64,000 nucleotides of DNA from Plantago major (Eukaryota; Streptophyta; Magnoliopsida; Lamiales; Plantaginaceae). Position 1 is the first letter of the stretch. Each line of letters opens with the position of its first letter. The translations under genes were made by a program, and so were the position numbers. Of this stretch, positions 36,216 to 48,400 are shown one piece after another. The stretch covers positions 177,001-241,000 of the forward strand of contig JAIFAC010000029.1 of NCBI GenBank assembly GCA_026545765.1. Reading direction: 5' to 3'. The notes below the pieces were generated by a model. It saw only the letters and a program-made list of their open reading frames with translations. It was not told the origin of the DNA and searched no databases.

Positions 36216-38690
36216 CGATTGATTCTTCTTCTTACTGGGCTTCTTCTGTTGACTCTTCTCGTAATCACTTTTGTACCGCTGACCTTGAGCTTTAGGTGGA
36301 CGACCTTTGTGCTTGTGATGGAGTGGTTCATCAATATTGATAGCATCTGGGAACTTTTGTTTGTGGATATATTCAGCTAGCATCCTCTTTTGGGCATCGG
36401 TTGCAAACTCCTTGAAATTCTTGAATGCATCGTCACATAGATCATCAGCACTTGCTCTTCCCGATTCACTCCAGTCACGTTCTGCATCTACATCAAGACT
36501 CTTCCAAAAGGGATGAATGTCGATTGGATCAATGGGCTTGTTATTCCTGATTAAAGTGGTCATCTTGCATGCACATGGCAATCCATGCGTAGTACGTAAC
36601 TCATGAGTGCAGTTGCTCGGATGGGGTGTCTTTTTCATCTCTTCGACTAAGAGCTTAATGCCGTTATGCGAAACAACACCTGAAAGTCTCCGAAACAACA
36701 TGAAACGCCTACAAGGAAGAAGATGCTTCGTTCTGTTCAATTCAAATTGTGATCTGATGGCATTCAAATCAAGTTCATGTATCTCATGAATCTTTTCAAA
36801 ATTGTAGGAAATTAGCTCTAACTCGATCCATGACTTGACTTGGTGTGTGCACTTTCAACCCTACAAGTAATTATATGATATTTATGATATATTGCATAAT
36901 AGTAGTGTACTAAAATGAACAATAATATGTACATTAGTTATTAGAGCTCCAAAATGTCGATATTGGTTCGTCCAATAAGCCACGAAGTGAGTATGAAACG
37001 GAACTAACCAAGTCTTCTTCAGATAGTCTCCGAATCCTGGTAAATATCTCCAAGCATGCAATATCTCCTTCACGTAAACATCGTACTCCTCCTCTGTTTT
37101 TGCATTCACCACATTATTCCACCTTGACTTAACTGCAAAATCAAACTCCTTGTTACCGACCAACTTCACATGTTTCTGTTGTACGTCTACACCAATGTGT
37201 CGTCTACAAAGTAAAGTGGTGTCATTTGGGAAAACTTTGTGAATGCTGTTAGTGAGGGCCAACTCTCTATCTGTAACAATAACTTCGGGAGGTTTAATAC
37301 CTTCGAAAAAATGAGACAATGAGCGCATGATCCAAAGGTAGCTATCCTCTTTTTCGTTCTTAATGAATGCAAATGCAACATGAAAATTTTTTCCCGTTGG
37401 CAAAAACCCAATAACCTCCACCATAGGCATGTCGTACCGGTTAGTGGAATATGTGGCATCCAACTCCAACACATAAGGATACAATCGAAGCAAATTAACA
37501 CTATGAGGATGAGCAAAGAATACATCACCAAGATTATTTGTTCCATCCTCAAGCCTCTCCCAGTGGTAGTATCGATGATCATTCAACAGCTTCAGGAAGT
37601 ATTGCATCGTGCTCCACCCATCCATATCCACCTTCTTATTTTTTCAGATGGCATTGTAGATATGCCGTACATTACTAACATTATCCCTAAACTTGTCTTT
37701 CACCATTTGTAGGATACTCATAGTGTCAAATGAGTCTTGTACAACTCACTCACAAGTTTTTGCTCGCCTTCAGTAACTTCGGCCGATTTATGCCAATTTA
37801 TGCGTGATTACCAAGTGCATGGTTATGCTTGCCTCTACGCTCGCTTGTACAACCCATCGACCTCACCCCTTCTTTTAAGCTTCAATTGAAATGGGCAACC
37901 ATTCTTCTTCGTCCCACTTGATGTTCGGGAACAACATCAACTCTATCGATGGTTGTAGATGGTACTTCCACTACATTCACAACCAATGTAGACACGGTTC
38001 TTGTTTGAGGTTATCACCGTAAAAACATGTTGTTTTCCGACCGATGCGTGTTACTTGATCTTCAAAGATCTTTTCTACATTAATGTCCCATACTTTGAAA
38101 CAAGTGGTTATGATCTTCATGCTCATTGTCGCCCTCCTCGACCCATCATAACCCGCCCAAATGGCTTCTTCACCATCATCATACTCCTGAAGGTATAAAA
38201 TATCTTCGTCATCATTTAAGGGAGGTTCTTCGCCTGAATCCGTTGGATATCTATCCGGATCAATATATGGATTACTCTGACAAATTCAAACATAAGATCA
38301 ATGTCAGAAACAAATAAAAACAAATTTAATCAAATCATATACGCTAAAACAATATAACTAATCACTTTTTTAAAAAGTATTAGTAAAAAACTGTCCAAAA
38401 TATAGTCTAATAACTTAAACGGCACTTAAAAAGAAAAATAAAAATAAAAAAAACGAATAAAACGGAGGCAGTCATTCTGGCGATACGCTGGTTGTCATTA
38501 CATATTTTCTTCGTTTTTTGAATTTTTTTCAAAATTCTAATGAAATCTCAATTAATCTAAAAATACGAACGCAATAAACTAATAATAAACACCTATAAAA
38601 TATTAAATTAAGATAATGAACAAATTAATACCTCTTCAGATCCGTCATAGTTGCCAAAGTCCGGCCAATACTTGGAAGACATGAGTTTTT

Positions 38691-40300
38691 GTTATCGTAT
38701 TGTGTTGTTATGTGTTTACGATATAATTGTAAAAATGTAGGGTTTTGTGGAATATAACATAAATATGTGACCAATTTTCATATTTATACTAACTGATCTT
38801 TTTTGATACGTTAAAAGTGCTCGCTTAAGAAAAGTGTTCTTTATTGTTAAATTAACTATTGGTTCCTTACACATCCATCAAATGGCGTTTTCAACCCATA
38901 CTGTCACCAGCCAGCTACTTGATACGTTTTATTTTTCTCTTCTTGATCTTTTCCGTCTGTTAATTAATTGTTTCTTTACTTGGCAACTGTACATGTTGCG
39001 TACTCATATTCTATACGTCTCCATCGACCGTGTGTTTAAAGTTAAAAACAAAAGTTTATGAAAGTGGTTTGTTTTATATGTCATCCCAAAGATATAAATA
39101 AACTATAATCCGTATTATAGAGAGATTTAAGAGTCGGATTGGTGTTCATATTTGAACATATTTTTTATATTCAATGTATTATGTTTGAATCAAATGAACA
39201 TATTAGGGTTAATACAAAATTTGTTGTATACATCCTAAGAAACTGTTTACATGTACTATGCCGTATAAATATTGTATAAATACCTCGGATACATCATACA
39301 TGTAACAATGAAAAGAAAAATACATAGTTCATGTTGGACATTTGATACAACTAATTGCTATTAACTAGTCTGGCCAACTTAATCTATACCCGATTCGAAT
39401 ATGAAATTTGACAAAAAATATGAACCAACCAATGAAGTCACCCGAATCAGTTCGACGCGAAATTATTCGAATTCACCCGATTCAAAATTATCCGAATTAA
39501 ATTTGTAAATCTTCAAATATGTTTCTTATAAGGCTCATTCGGATTTGAAGATATACTAATCATAACATGTTCATAATAAGTGAATTTTAAAATTAATCTA
39601 TTTAAAGATCAAAATCTGAAAGTGAACGGAATATTGTGAGGTTTACAATCCGAAAATGGCCCGAATTCGAGCAAATTCAAAAAAACCAGTCCAAATCCGA
39701 TCCAAAATAAATTATAGACCCAACGTTTCGATCCGAATCGACCCGACTCAATCTGATTCGAGTGACGTAAACTACTACAACTATTAACCAATATTGAAAA
39801 CTTCATTTGTTGAGTTAAGGGCATTACTTTGGGCGCATTAGACCATATAGATTTTGGATCATTGTCTCAAATACTTAGTTGAAGCCTCCTACTACTTATA
39901 AATGCAACTAGCAATAAACTAGTGGAGTATCATTAAATTATTATCTCAGATAGATAATCAAACCGTAACTCAAAGTGTCACCATCTTTTGTGTGAGTTGA
40001 AGCATCACACAGAAATGAAATCCAGCACCCCACATAATCTTTCTTCTCTAAACAAGTCAACAATAAATCCGAAACACAAACAGAATTTAAAATCTTTGTC
40101 TTTTTTTTCCCATCCCCTGTTTTCCACTCTTGTATAGTTGGCCTGTCACTTTCACATCATAATCTCTAACCTTTCTGCTTCAAATCCCAACTCGCTCACA
40201 GCTCATTTCCCAGTTCTACCTTCTTTTCTTTTCATTCACAACAAAAAAAATCACTAAACAAATGGCTATTTCTCTATAATTATAAAATAAATAAGAACAC
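38691..40300. other. AT-rich intergenic region upstream of the COBRA-like gene
   Basis: I see no gene. The stretch at 39390-39770 is rich in GAATCGACCCGA/CCGAATTC-like words, a degenerate repeat common between plant genes. The ORFs 38834-39061 and 39609-39824 have no recognisable content. Confidence 0.4.
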
Positions 40301-40310
40301 CAAGAATAAA

Positions 40311-40375
40311 TAATCAAGAACCAAACACTGAGTGGTTCTTGATTAAAGCTCGTTCCTTTATATAATCAAGAACCA
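40311..40375 (+). promoter_or_regulatory. Promoter with TATA box inside a TAATCAAGAACCA inverted repeat
   Basis: TTTATATAATC at 40357-40367 is a good TATA box about 170 bases before the ATG at 40532. The exact 13-mer TAATCAAGAACCA occurs at 40311-40323 and 40363-40375, with its inverse TGGTTCTTGATTA at 40333-40345. The TATA box sits at the edge of the resulting hairpin. Transcription probably starts near 40390-40400, giving a 5' leader rich in CT. Confidence 0.55.
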
Positions 40376-40531
40376 TAAAGCTCCCTTTTTTCACTACTTC
40401 TTGTTTAAGGTTCTCAACAAGCTTTTACCACCGCGTTTTCTTTTCCTTTCTTTTTCCCTTTCCAGTTTCTTCCCATTTCAGCTCAAATCTTGGAATTTTG
40501 TTGATTGATCAAGAGAATTAAGCAACGGAGA

Positions 40532-43500
40532 ATGGGATTCTGCTTCCGATCTCTCACCATTTTGCTGCTTTTCTTGCTTTCTTGTTTCTGCTTTACCTCC
40601 ACTGGTAAAATCCCTTTCTTCCCTTATTGAGCTTATCACTCTGTAGCTTTTGTGGGTTTTCTTCTTCTCGTTGGATACAAGTTATTTGCCAATTGATTGA
40701 TTGAGCTAAAGGGTTTGAACTGATACAAGAAATTAATGAACTTTTGTCATTCAATGGGTTTGAATTGATACAAGTTATTAGGAGCTTGTTTTGGTTACTG
40801 ATATGGAAGATAGTCATTATTATGGTTAGTTACTTGAAATGGGGTTTTGGCTGCATATGAATTGGGAGTAGTTTTCAGGTGGATTGAGATAGATTTAGTA
40901 AATAGTACTCAAATAAGTCGAATGACTCATCTTCTCAAGAATTTCCTGAATAAGGGTGTGAGAGTTGTGTTCTTATTGCTGTAATTACTGTTCGTGGTCA
41001 ATGCAGCCTATATTACCTTTATAGGCGGAAATGGAGTCATATGCTAAACTTAGGGGGCAAAATCGTATCCGAATACTGTAAATGGCATTCGATTAGTCAA
41101 TAGCATAGGTAAATCTTAAGGATTCCAGATTATACTCTATGAAAGCATGCATTTAAGCTTGATTCATATGAAGTATGACTTCGACCTGTCTTTTGCAGAG
41201 TGAACTGATGGCTTCTTTGTAAATTAGGTGTAATTATGTAGTTTAACTTGATCTCATCAGTAGTTCGATTTCTGTCATCTGTAACTGAAGATGAGCTTAT
41301 AATGATTATGATTATACCATATGATGAAAGGTCTACATTTGGAGTATATGATGTAGATACTTGAATATTGATGTACCGGTTGTTTATTTGTTTTATTTCA
41401 GAAGCTTATGACGCACTCGATCCAAATGGGAATATCACAATCAAGTGGGATGTAATTAGTTGGACAGCTGATGGATATGTCGTAAGTGTCCTGCTCCTAA
41501 TTCAAATTCTAACTTGATCTCTCCTCTTCTGCACAGTGTAAGTTGTAAGAGTTCCAGCATTTTGTTTTAGGTGTTTCACATCTGCACGAAAGAATAGAAC
41601 ATTTTACTTGGTCATTTTCACCTAGAGTTACGGGGTATTCGTATATCCTGTCTTTTACTGGGCTCATTTTTCAGGCCTAGTATCACTTAATGCTCAGGGA
41701 GCGCCTGTTTTTTGACTTTTCATGCTAAGAATGTTGGATAGTTTCATATTCTCTATGTATCATCATACTTTTGGATAATGAACCCTCATATTGTATTTTT
41801 TAGAAGTTCTGCAAACGTTCATGATATACTGTTATACACTACCTTTAGCTACTAGCTGTATTTTCTTGCGTTATTTGGTTGATAATTTTGTATTAAACAA
41901 TAAACAGGCAGTTGTTACTATTTTCAATTTCCAACAATACCGTCACATCCAAGCACCTGGCTGGTCTCTTGGATGGACATGGGCGAAGAAGGAAGTGATA
42001 TGGAGTATGATGGGAGGTCAAACGACTGATCAAGGAGACTGCTCAAAGTTCAAAGGAAATATTCCACATTGCTGCCGAAGAGATCCAACAGTGGTAGACT
42101 TGTTGCCTGGCACGCCTTACAACCAACAAATTGCAAATTGCTGTAAAGGTGGGGTGATTAATTCATGGGCGCAAGATCAATCTAATGCTGCAAGCGCTTT
42201 CCAAGTCAGTGTAGGTAATGCTGGAACCACCAATAAGACAGTGAGAGTTCCCAAGAATTTCACTCTGAAAGCCCCAGGCCCCGGTTATACTTGTGGGCCT
42301 GCAAAAATCGTGAAACCTACCAAATTTGTGTCCGCAGATGGAAGAAGAGTTACACAAGCCATGAGTAAGTTGCTTTTGGTTCTGGTGTCATTTACTTACA
42401 ACAAGGTGTCTTTAAATATTGTAAACACGTTGAGCTATTCCCATACGTACGAAACACATTTCAGATTGAAGTTGTGATTTTTTAAGTGGAAGACTCGTGC
42501 TTCGTTTTTCCTATGAGAAAACAAACCAAACTAATTAATCTCCTTACTGCAGTGACATGGAATGTTACGTGCACATATTCACAGTTTCTTGCTCAAAAAA
42601 CGCCTACATGTTGTGTTTCACTCTCATCTTTTTACAATACGACGATCGTGCCTTGTCCAACATGCACTTGTGGATGCCAAAATAACCTCACTCAACCCGG
42701 AAGCTGTGTGAAGTAAGTATTCTCTGCTGTTAGTATTTCCCTCGTTAGACATTCAGCTTTATTTCCTTAACTAATTTGAGGAATTATTTTATTTTTGCTA
42801 GTCCAAGGTCGCCATACCTTCAATCTGTTGTCAACAGTCATGCGAAGGCCAATAGCTTGGCCCCTCTAGTCCAGTGCACAAGTCACATGTGCCCTATTCG
42901 TGTCCACTGGCACGTGAAACTAAACTACAAGGCATATTGGCGGGTTAAAGTCACAATAACAAACTTCAACTACAGGATGAATTACACGCAATGGAACTTA
43001 GTCGTGCAACACCCCAACTTTGATAATTTGACGCAGATCTTCAGCTTTAATTACAAGCCACTCAATCCATATGAAAGTATCAGTAAGTTATCCTTTTTCC
43101 TGGGAGTTTTAGAGAGTTCCCCTGACAATAGGCCTATATGCATATGCTCCGAACCTTCCAAAATTACTACGGCAAAATATATATTTCTTGCACGCACATG
43201 AAACCACGAGGATATGCTATCATATTTTCATTTGGTTATAGTTACATTTGTGATGTAAATAGGCCCTTAAAATATACTCAAATCCAGTTCCCATCCCATG
43301 AAACCTTTTCTTCAGGAAAACGTGTCAGTGAAATACCGAATGTCACTTCTGCTGCTGTATTGAAGTATTGATGTTCAAGCAGTGTATATTTTTCACGCCA
43401 TAAAACGTGACTTCTGTTCCTTGAACTTCACATTAACTTGCCTGATCATGTTTGGCATGTGTAATTCAAACTAATTCTGAAACAAAGCCTATAAATCATC

Positions 43501-43843
43501 GTTATAGATGTACTTCACCCGAGCTAATATTATGTTTGATATTGTGCCAGATGACACGGCAATGTTATGGGGTGTCAAGTTCTACAACGACTTGCTCAAG
43601 CAGGCAGGACCTGAAGGTAATGTGCAATCAGAGCTGCTCTTCCAAAAGGATTCAAGAACGTTCACTTTTGACAAGGGCTGGGCTTTCCCCCGAAGGATCT
43701 ATTTCAATGGCGATAACTGTGTCATGCCACCTCCCGATGCTTATCCATTTCTACCAAATGGCGGTTTACGCAAGAATATCTCCTTGCTCATGCTGGTAAT
43801 CGCTCTGTTGTTGTCTGTATCGTTCCATTTTGTGTATTTTTAA
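40532..43843 (+). CDS. COBL: COBRA-like GPI-anchored cell wall protein
   Basis: Six exons with GT-AG borders join in frame: 40532-40604, 41402-41481, 41908-42364, 42553-42712, 42802-43082 and 43551-43843, giving 447 residues, the usual family size. Residues 1-26 are a signal peptide (a hydrophobic run after MGFCFRS). The mature part opens with YDALDPNGNITIKWDV, the start of the cellulose-binding-like COBRA domain. CCVS, the family signature, is at residues 223-226 in a Cys-rich centre. The C-terminal COBRA domain ends CVMPPPDAYPFLPN, followed by a hydrophobic tail that fits a GPI anchor. COBRA proteins act at the plasma membrane and cell wall, directing cellulose microfibril deposition and oriented growth. 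The sequence looks closer to the COB/COBL1/COBL2 branch than to COBL4, but that needs a tree. I see no damage. Confidence 0.95.
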
Positions 43844-44208
43844 GACTTGAAGCTCCAAATAGCTAAGTTGCCCCATGTCTGTATGGCTCTCAGTAGCAGC
43901 ATTAGGTGTAAAATCAAGTACTTGATGCCTGGAAAGTACCTGTTTTTTGTCCATGTGGTTCAGATGCAAATGTGAGAATGGCTATAGTTTTAACTTGTAA
44001 TGACTAGTTGTTAATGATACAGTGCCAAATTCTTTTTGATGTGTAAATTCTTAATTTTATCTTTTTTTTACTACACTTCATCCCGCAGAACTTCATACAT
44101 TTGTCCTTTTAGACGTCTAACGTAACTTCATACATTATTAAAAAAAGAAGTTACACACCCCCAACAAATAACAAATAATCTCAATTATTTTAAAAAAAAG
44201 AAGTTACC
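43844..44208 (+). other. 3' untranslated region and downstream DNA of the COBRA-like gene
   Basis: No coding sequence is present. The 3' leader probably ends near 44050, where the sequence becomes T-rich (TGTAAATTCTTAATTTTATC). No canonical AATAAA signal stands out. Confidence 0.4.
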
Positions 44209-44360
44209 CACTCCCTTGGTCCCAGAAAACTTTATTAGGGTTGACGTGTAGTCACTAAAAGTACGTTTCTATCAACCTTTTTCATATCTTATTATTATTT
44301 TAAATTTTCATTTAAAACTACACGTCAATCCTAATAAATTTCTCTGGGACCAAGGGAGTA
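44209..44360. mobile_element. Stowaway-like MITE
   Basis: The inverted ends are ACTCCCTTGGTCCCAGA on the left and TCTGGGACCAAGGGAGTA on the right. The matching arms extend to about 42 bases (the inner part reads ATTAGGGTTGACGTGTAG). The ends are the CTCCCTCCGTCCC type of Stowaway/mariner MITEs. The right flank is TA and the left looks mutated to CA. Total length is about 150 bases. Confidence 0.75.
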
Positions 44361-45040
44361 TCTTAGAACCATATAATAATTCCCAATCGTAATTTTTACC
44401 GATGGTTAATTGAGTTCGACGCTAATTTTACAGGATTCTTATCTATGTACAAGTCCCAATGAAAAATTTTCTGTGTGCTCAATGGTAGGATTACTTTTTT
44501 GGTTGTACATGGAATTTTAAACTTGGGAGAATATTGGGTTAATTAAGCCATTTTCTGGCAACTAGATCCGCTACAAGCCTTGAAGTTAATCTAATTCTAA
44601 AATGTCCTTGATTCTCATTGAACCTATATACGATCTATTTCAGTTCAAGTTATCACATTCCAATTTTAAATTCTTCTCTCTAATATTAATTTCTAATTTA
44701 TTCACTTTTTCATACTTTATTTACAGTATTTTTTACTTTTTTATATTAAGATTTCACAAAATCTCATTAGAGACGGTATTTAAATAACTTATCTATAGAC
44801 GGCCTATGTTATCAATCAAATCATCCATGTTATTAATCAAAATGTCTATGTTGTTAATTAAATAAGTATTGTTGTAATATGAAAAAATGCTAATGTTGAT
44901 AACATAGGTGTTTTGATTAATAACATCGATAATTTTCTTAACAATATAGATTCGTCTCTACGTAAATTATCTAGTACTGTCTCTCAGGAGAATTATCTTA
45001 CAATTTCATGCATAAATCCTATACTTTCTAAGAATCGATA
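44361..45040. other. AT-rich intergenic DNA
   Basis: No gene is present. At 44780-44960 the phrase ATGTTATTAATCAAA recurs directly and then inverted (TTTGATTAATAACAT), a small palindromic repeat that may be a worn MITE. Confidence 0.4.
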
Positions 45041-45268
45041 TTCGTTTTTATAAAACTTTTCATTTTTCTTGATTAACTGCCTCCGATTTGACATAATTAC
45101 TCTAAACTATATTAGAATAATTTAATAAAATTATAATGAAAATTTAATTACTAAATTTTCATTATATTATTTTATTAAATTATTTATTATTATCGTCTAA
45201 GAGTAATTTCACACAAAACAAGACAATGACGAATTAAAGTTAAAATGAAAAGTTTTATAAAAATGGAG
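45041..45268. mobile_element. MITE, copy 2 of the 22.2 kb family
   Basis: The outer arms match as an inverted repeat (TTTTTATAAAACTTTTCATTTT on both sides), and the centre is the same palindrome as in copy 1 (AATTTAATTACTAAATTT). It ends in ATGGAG on the right. The flanking TA is not clear, so the boundaries are approximate. Confidence 0.5.
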
Positions 45269-46289
45269 TTAATTTTAGTGAGATATATGTCTTTCTTTAA
45301 GTCGTCCTTGTCCTAGAGAGTTCTACCTTGAGTAGATTATTGGACTTTGTCTTTTGTTGTTCAAAAAGTCAAAGCACGTGAAGATTTGCTGCAACAAAAC
45401 ACGTTATAGTCCAATTATCGAGGTTTTATCTTAAATTATTTTTTAAGAGAAGAAGATACTAGAGGAAGTGCTGCTGTTACATCAGAACTTCCCTTTCATC
45501 TTATGTTTTGTATTTACTTATGATCATGTACACCAATCAACACACCGAGAATTACATGGTTTGGAGGAACAATAAGGATTTGTTATTTTCAGATGAGCTG
45601 AACTGAACTAAATCGAATTAATTGAATCGAAACGAATCAAATCAAACGAATTTGGCAAACGAATCAAATCAAACGAATCGAAAAATTACATTTGTCCCAT
45701 TTTTTTAATAATAATGAATACTACATCCATTAATAAATTCATGAGAGACTTTTTTCTGGACGTTGACTGTAATTACACGACAAAAGAATATAATAAAATT
45801 ATATTATAAAAATAAATTAAGTATATTTGACTAACATAACTTTGTAGAGTTTTGGTTCGAGTTTAGTTTGGTTTAACTTGTTTTGGAGTTTTTGGGAGTC
45901 ATTTGAAAGACTTGTAGAATTTGGTTTGACTTTAGTTTGGTATAACTTGTTTTTTATTTATTAAGTTTGTGAAAAAACTCAAGATTATCTTCGAGTTTCT
46001 TATTGTTCTAATATCTTCCAAAAAGAACGTCGATTTTTTTGTTAGAGATGTACATAAAGTATGTGAACCAGTTTAAATGGTACTCTCAGGTTCCTGTAGT
46101 TTCTTATCTTAACTCAACTTTTACGGTAGAAAAGAAAGGTAATTCGAATCGTAACTATACTTTTTATTTCATTGATCTACTAAAAGTCGTGTTAAAAAGA
46201 AAGAAAGAAAAAGGTTGAAAATATCTCAATTGGATAAATTTTCTTATTTTTTCCTCGTACAACAGATGGGTTGTGTAAATAAATGATAA

Positions 46290-46353
<64 letters not shown>

Positions 46354-47040
46354 TGAATTTAATGAACTTAAGAGAGTTGAATCAAGAAAAGTCGAATCAA
46401 GACGAAATGAATCGAACTAAACCGAATGGAATCAATTGAATGAGTTTCCAATGAAAAAAATTCCTAAATATTACTATTCAACTTTACAAACTCTACAAGA
46501 TCATAATAAATATCTAAGTTACAAAATTACCATGAAAGAGACTGTATAAGAATCTCTCAGTTACAAAATTACAATGAAAGATACAATAGTAATTACTCAA
46601 TCTATACCGCTAAAAAATGTAAATATTCATTTTTGGGACGTACAACTTATTCAGGTCACTTATAAAATAGTAAAAAAGTAAACCACAATATCTTAATACT
46701 TTTTTTCATTCTTTATCGTTTCTCTATTATATTTCTTAATTTATACATATTAATCATTTTTCTTTTCGCATATGAGACCAGGAGCAGAGCCAGGATTTGA
46801 AAGTAGGGGTAACAGAGTATTATATCACGTGCACTATATGTAATTTGGTTAGGTTGGGCAAGGACCGGATCAGATCAAACACTAAAATTCATCAAAAATG
46901 TTTTAAGTATGAATATCCATTAAAAATAAAGGAAAGAAAGAACCACTTATCATAATAAACAAAAAATGAATAAATGATTCAAATTCCAAAAAAAATAACA
47001 TAAACAAGACCAACTTCTAAGAAAATCGCACTTCACGATT
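45269..47040. other. AT-rich intergenic DNA with simple repeats
   Basis: No gene is recognised. Clusters of GAATCGAA/AAATCAAACGAAT-like words occur at 45600-45690 and 46370-46445. A long ATA microsatellite lies between them. Confidence 0.4.
46289..46352. repeat. (ATA)n microsatellite
   Basis: About 21 uninterrupted ATA units. Confidence 0.95.
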
Positions 47041-47049
47041 CTTCATTTT

Positions 47050-47900
47050 TCTCAAACATCAGTGATTGAATCAATGTCAAAACCATCGACAATTACTTTT
47101 TCAATATGCATTATCAAATTGCCAGACAAGAAGTTATCCTCCATTGAACTTCCCAGTCTTGTCTTTACAATTTCCATGGCGAAAAATGCACGCTCTGAAC
47201 TTCTTGAAGAAACGGGAAGAGTCAATAGTAGCCGAATCAATCTATCAACAAAAAAGTAAGAAGTTGACTTTCGTGTTCTAATCACAACTCGGAAAGATCC
47301 AGTTTAAATCTAAGGTGTGTTTTCTCTTCACTAGTAAAATCTTCCCTATAGAATTTCTCCATTAGCTTGCAAATGTCGTCAACCACAGATTACTTATAAT
47401 CACCTCTAAGATCAAAAGAGGAACTCAACTTTAACAACTCCATTCCATTGCATCTTCATTAAATCAGAAGTTCATCTCTTGCAATATGCAATCTATTGTT
47501 CCATTGAACAGTTCTACTCGATAATAATGACCCAAAGTAACAGAATTAGCTCGAGCACGACCCTTGACAGAACGACGAAGACCATTCATATCAACAATGT
47601 GAATTTCATGTGCAACACAAACATCTTAACTTTTTCCAATAATGATTCCCATCCATCTTCTTTAAAATTTTGAACCACTTATTTGGTGTTTGCCACTACA
47701 CTCATAGCATTTAGAATATCTTGATACTTATTTTGAAGCATTCTACACAGATTACTTGTCATTCTCGATAGCTCTTGTAAAAGTTGAAGCATAAAAACAA
47801 ATTGAAATGATTTCCTATCGGTTGTCCCTCGAGATGAGTTACTTGCATCATTTGATATTTCATCCAAAGTCACATGAGTAGGATCTTCATTGAAATAAAC
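47050..47900 (-). pseudogene. hAT transposase remnant (TTF/ZMYM1-like)
   Basis: The minus-strand frame 47285-47052 reads LLLTLPVSSRSSERAFFAME, followed by IVKTRLGSSMEDNFLSG. This is the C-terminal dimerisation region of hAT transposases (the LPVSxASxERxFSxM pattern). Upstream, 47873-47679 gives LSRMTSNLCRMLQNKYQDIL and AMSVVANTK, which matches the middle of the TTF-type zinc finger hAT proteins often called ZMYM1-like. The part between is full of stops. The N-terminal TTF finger and the catalytic core are missing. It is a decayed fragment. Confidence 0.7.
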
Positions 47901-48130
47901 TATTCATTGAATTCAGATACGAATTCCATCTAATGTCACTTGGACGTAAAGATTGACGTTGTTTTTCCCTTTCAAGTTCGAATCTCATCGGCTTCAATCA
48001 TTTCATCTAATACGGAGTATAATCTTTATCAACTTATTTAATTCTAAAGTCGACTAACTACAAAATTTAAGGGTGGCGGAACGTAAAATTTTCTAAAATA
48101 TGCATATAGTAATAATGAAAAAAATATATT
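47901..48130. other. Intergenic, probable hAT debris
   Basis: Nothing clear. The sequence may include further decayed upstream parts of the hAT remnant. Confidence 0.25.
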
Positions 48131-48400
48131 GAGGGTGACGACCTGTATGAGACCGGTACCATTGCATAAGGGTGTAGTGTATAATAAATCGTTAAAGGTT
48201 GGTTTTGTCTTCTTGATTCATTTGAGATATTTTTCATATTTGTTCTCATTAGAATGCAAGAAAAAGATCTTTTAGGATGATTTCAGTCCCAGAACCGTGA
48301 AATGAACACTACAAGCTTATGTCCTTTCAATATCAATATTTTAACAGTTGACCTATGAACGACTTGAACTCTTTACTTTACTACATTATGTATTATGGAG
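48131..48400 (-). repeat. Dispersed SINE-like repeat, copy 1
   Basis: This shares about 260 bases with 52925-53215, including CTTGATTCATTTGAGATAT and GAATGCAAGAAAAAGATCTT. It is read on the minus strand by analogy with copy 2, whose head has a tRNA-like A box. Confidence 0.45.

Larger units (their letters stand above)
35196..38690 (-). pseudogene. FAR1-type MULE transposase fused to an OTU protease domain (broken)
   Basis: The probable start is MSSKYWPDFGNYDGSEE at 38682, followed by a GT donor. Acidic sequence resumes near 38280, and a damaged FAR1-like part covers 38200-37640. The longest clean frame, 37631-36882, is the MULE domain (YVLELDATYSTNRYDMP, HVAFAFIKNEKEDSY, VIVTDRELALTNSI), with the pattern expected around the catalytic acids of Mutator-type DDE enzymes. 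The frame 36767-36159 holds a SWIM finger (CTHELRTTHGLPCACKM), then a basic region and SQDHAQNHSQYQ repeats. After a frameshift, 35836-35558 gives VDADGHCGFRCLSFYQYHTE, the OTU catalytic Cys motif. Later OTU-like sequence continues to about 35200. Several shifts and stops make it a pseudogene. Confidence 0.78.

Noticed and set aside
35885..36346. + and - strand ORFs over the Asp/Pro/Glu or Ile/Leu/Arg repeats near 36.1 kb
   Set aside because: Other-frame readings of the SQDHxQ repeat tail of the MULE protein.
43452..43799. + strand ORF overlapping the last COBRA exon
   Set aside because: Alternative frame over exon 6; only the frame entered from the acceptor at 43550 continues the COBRA protein.
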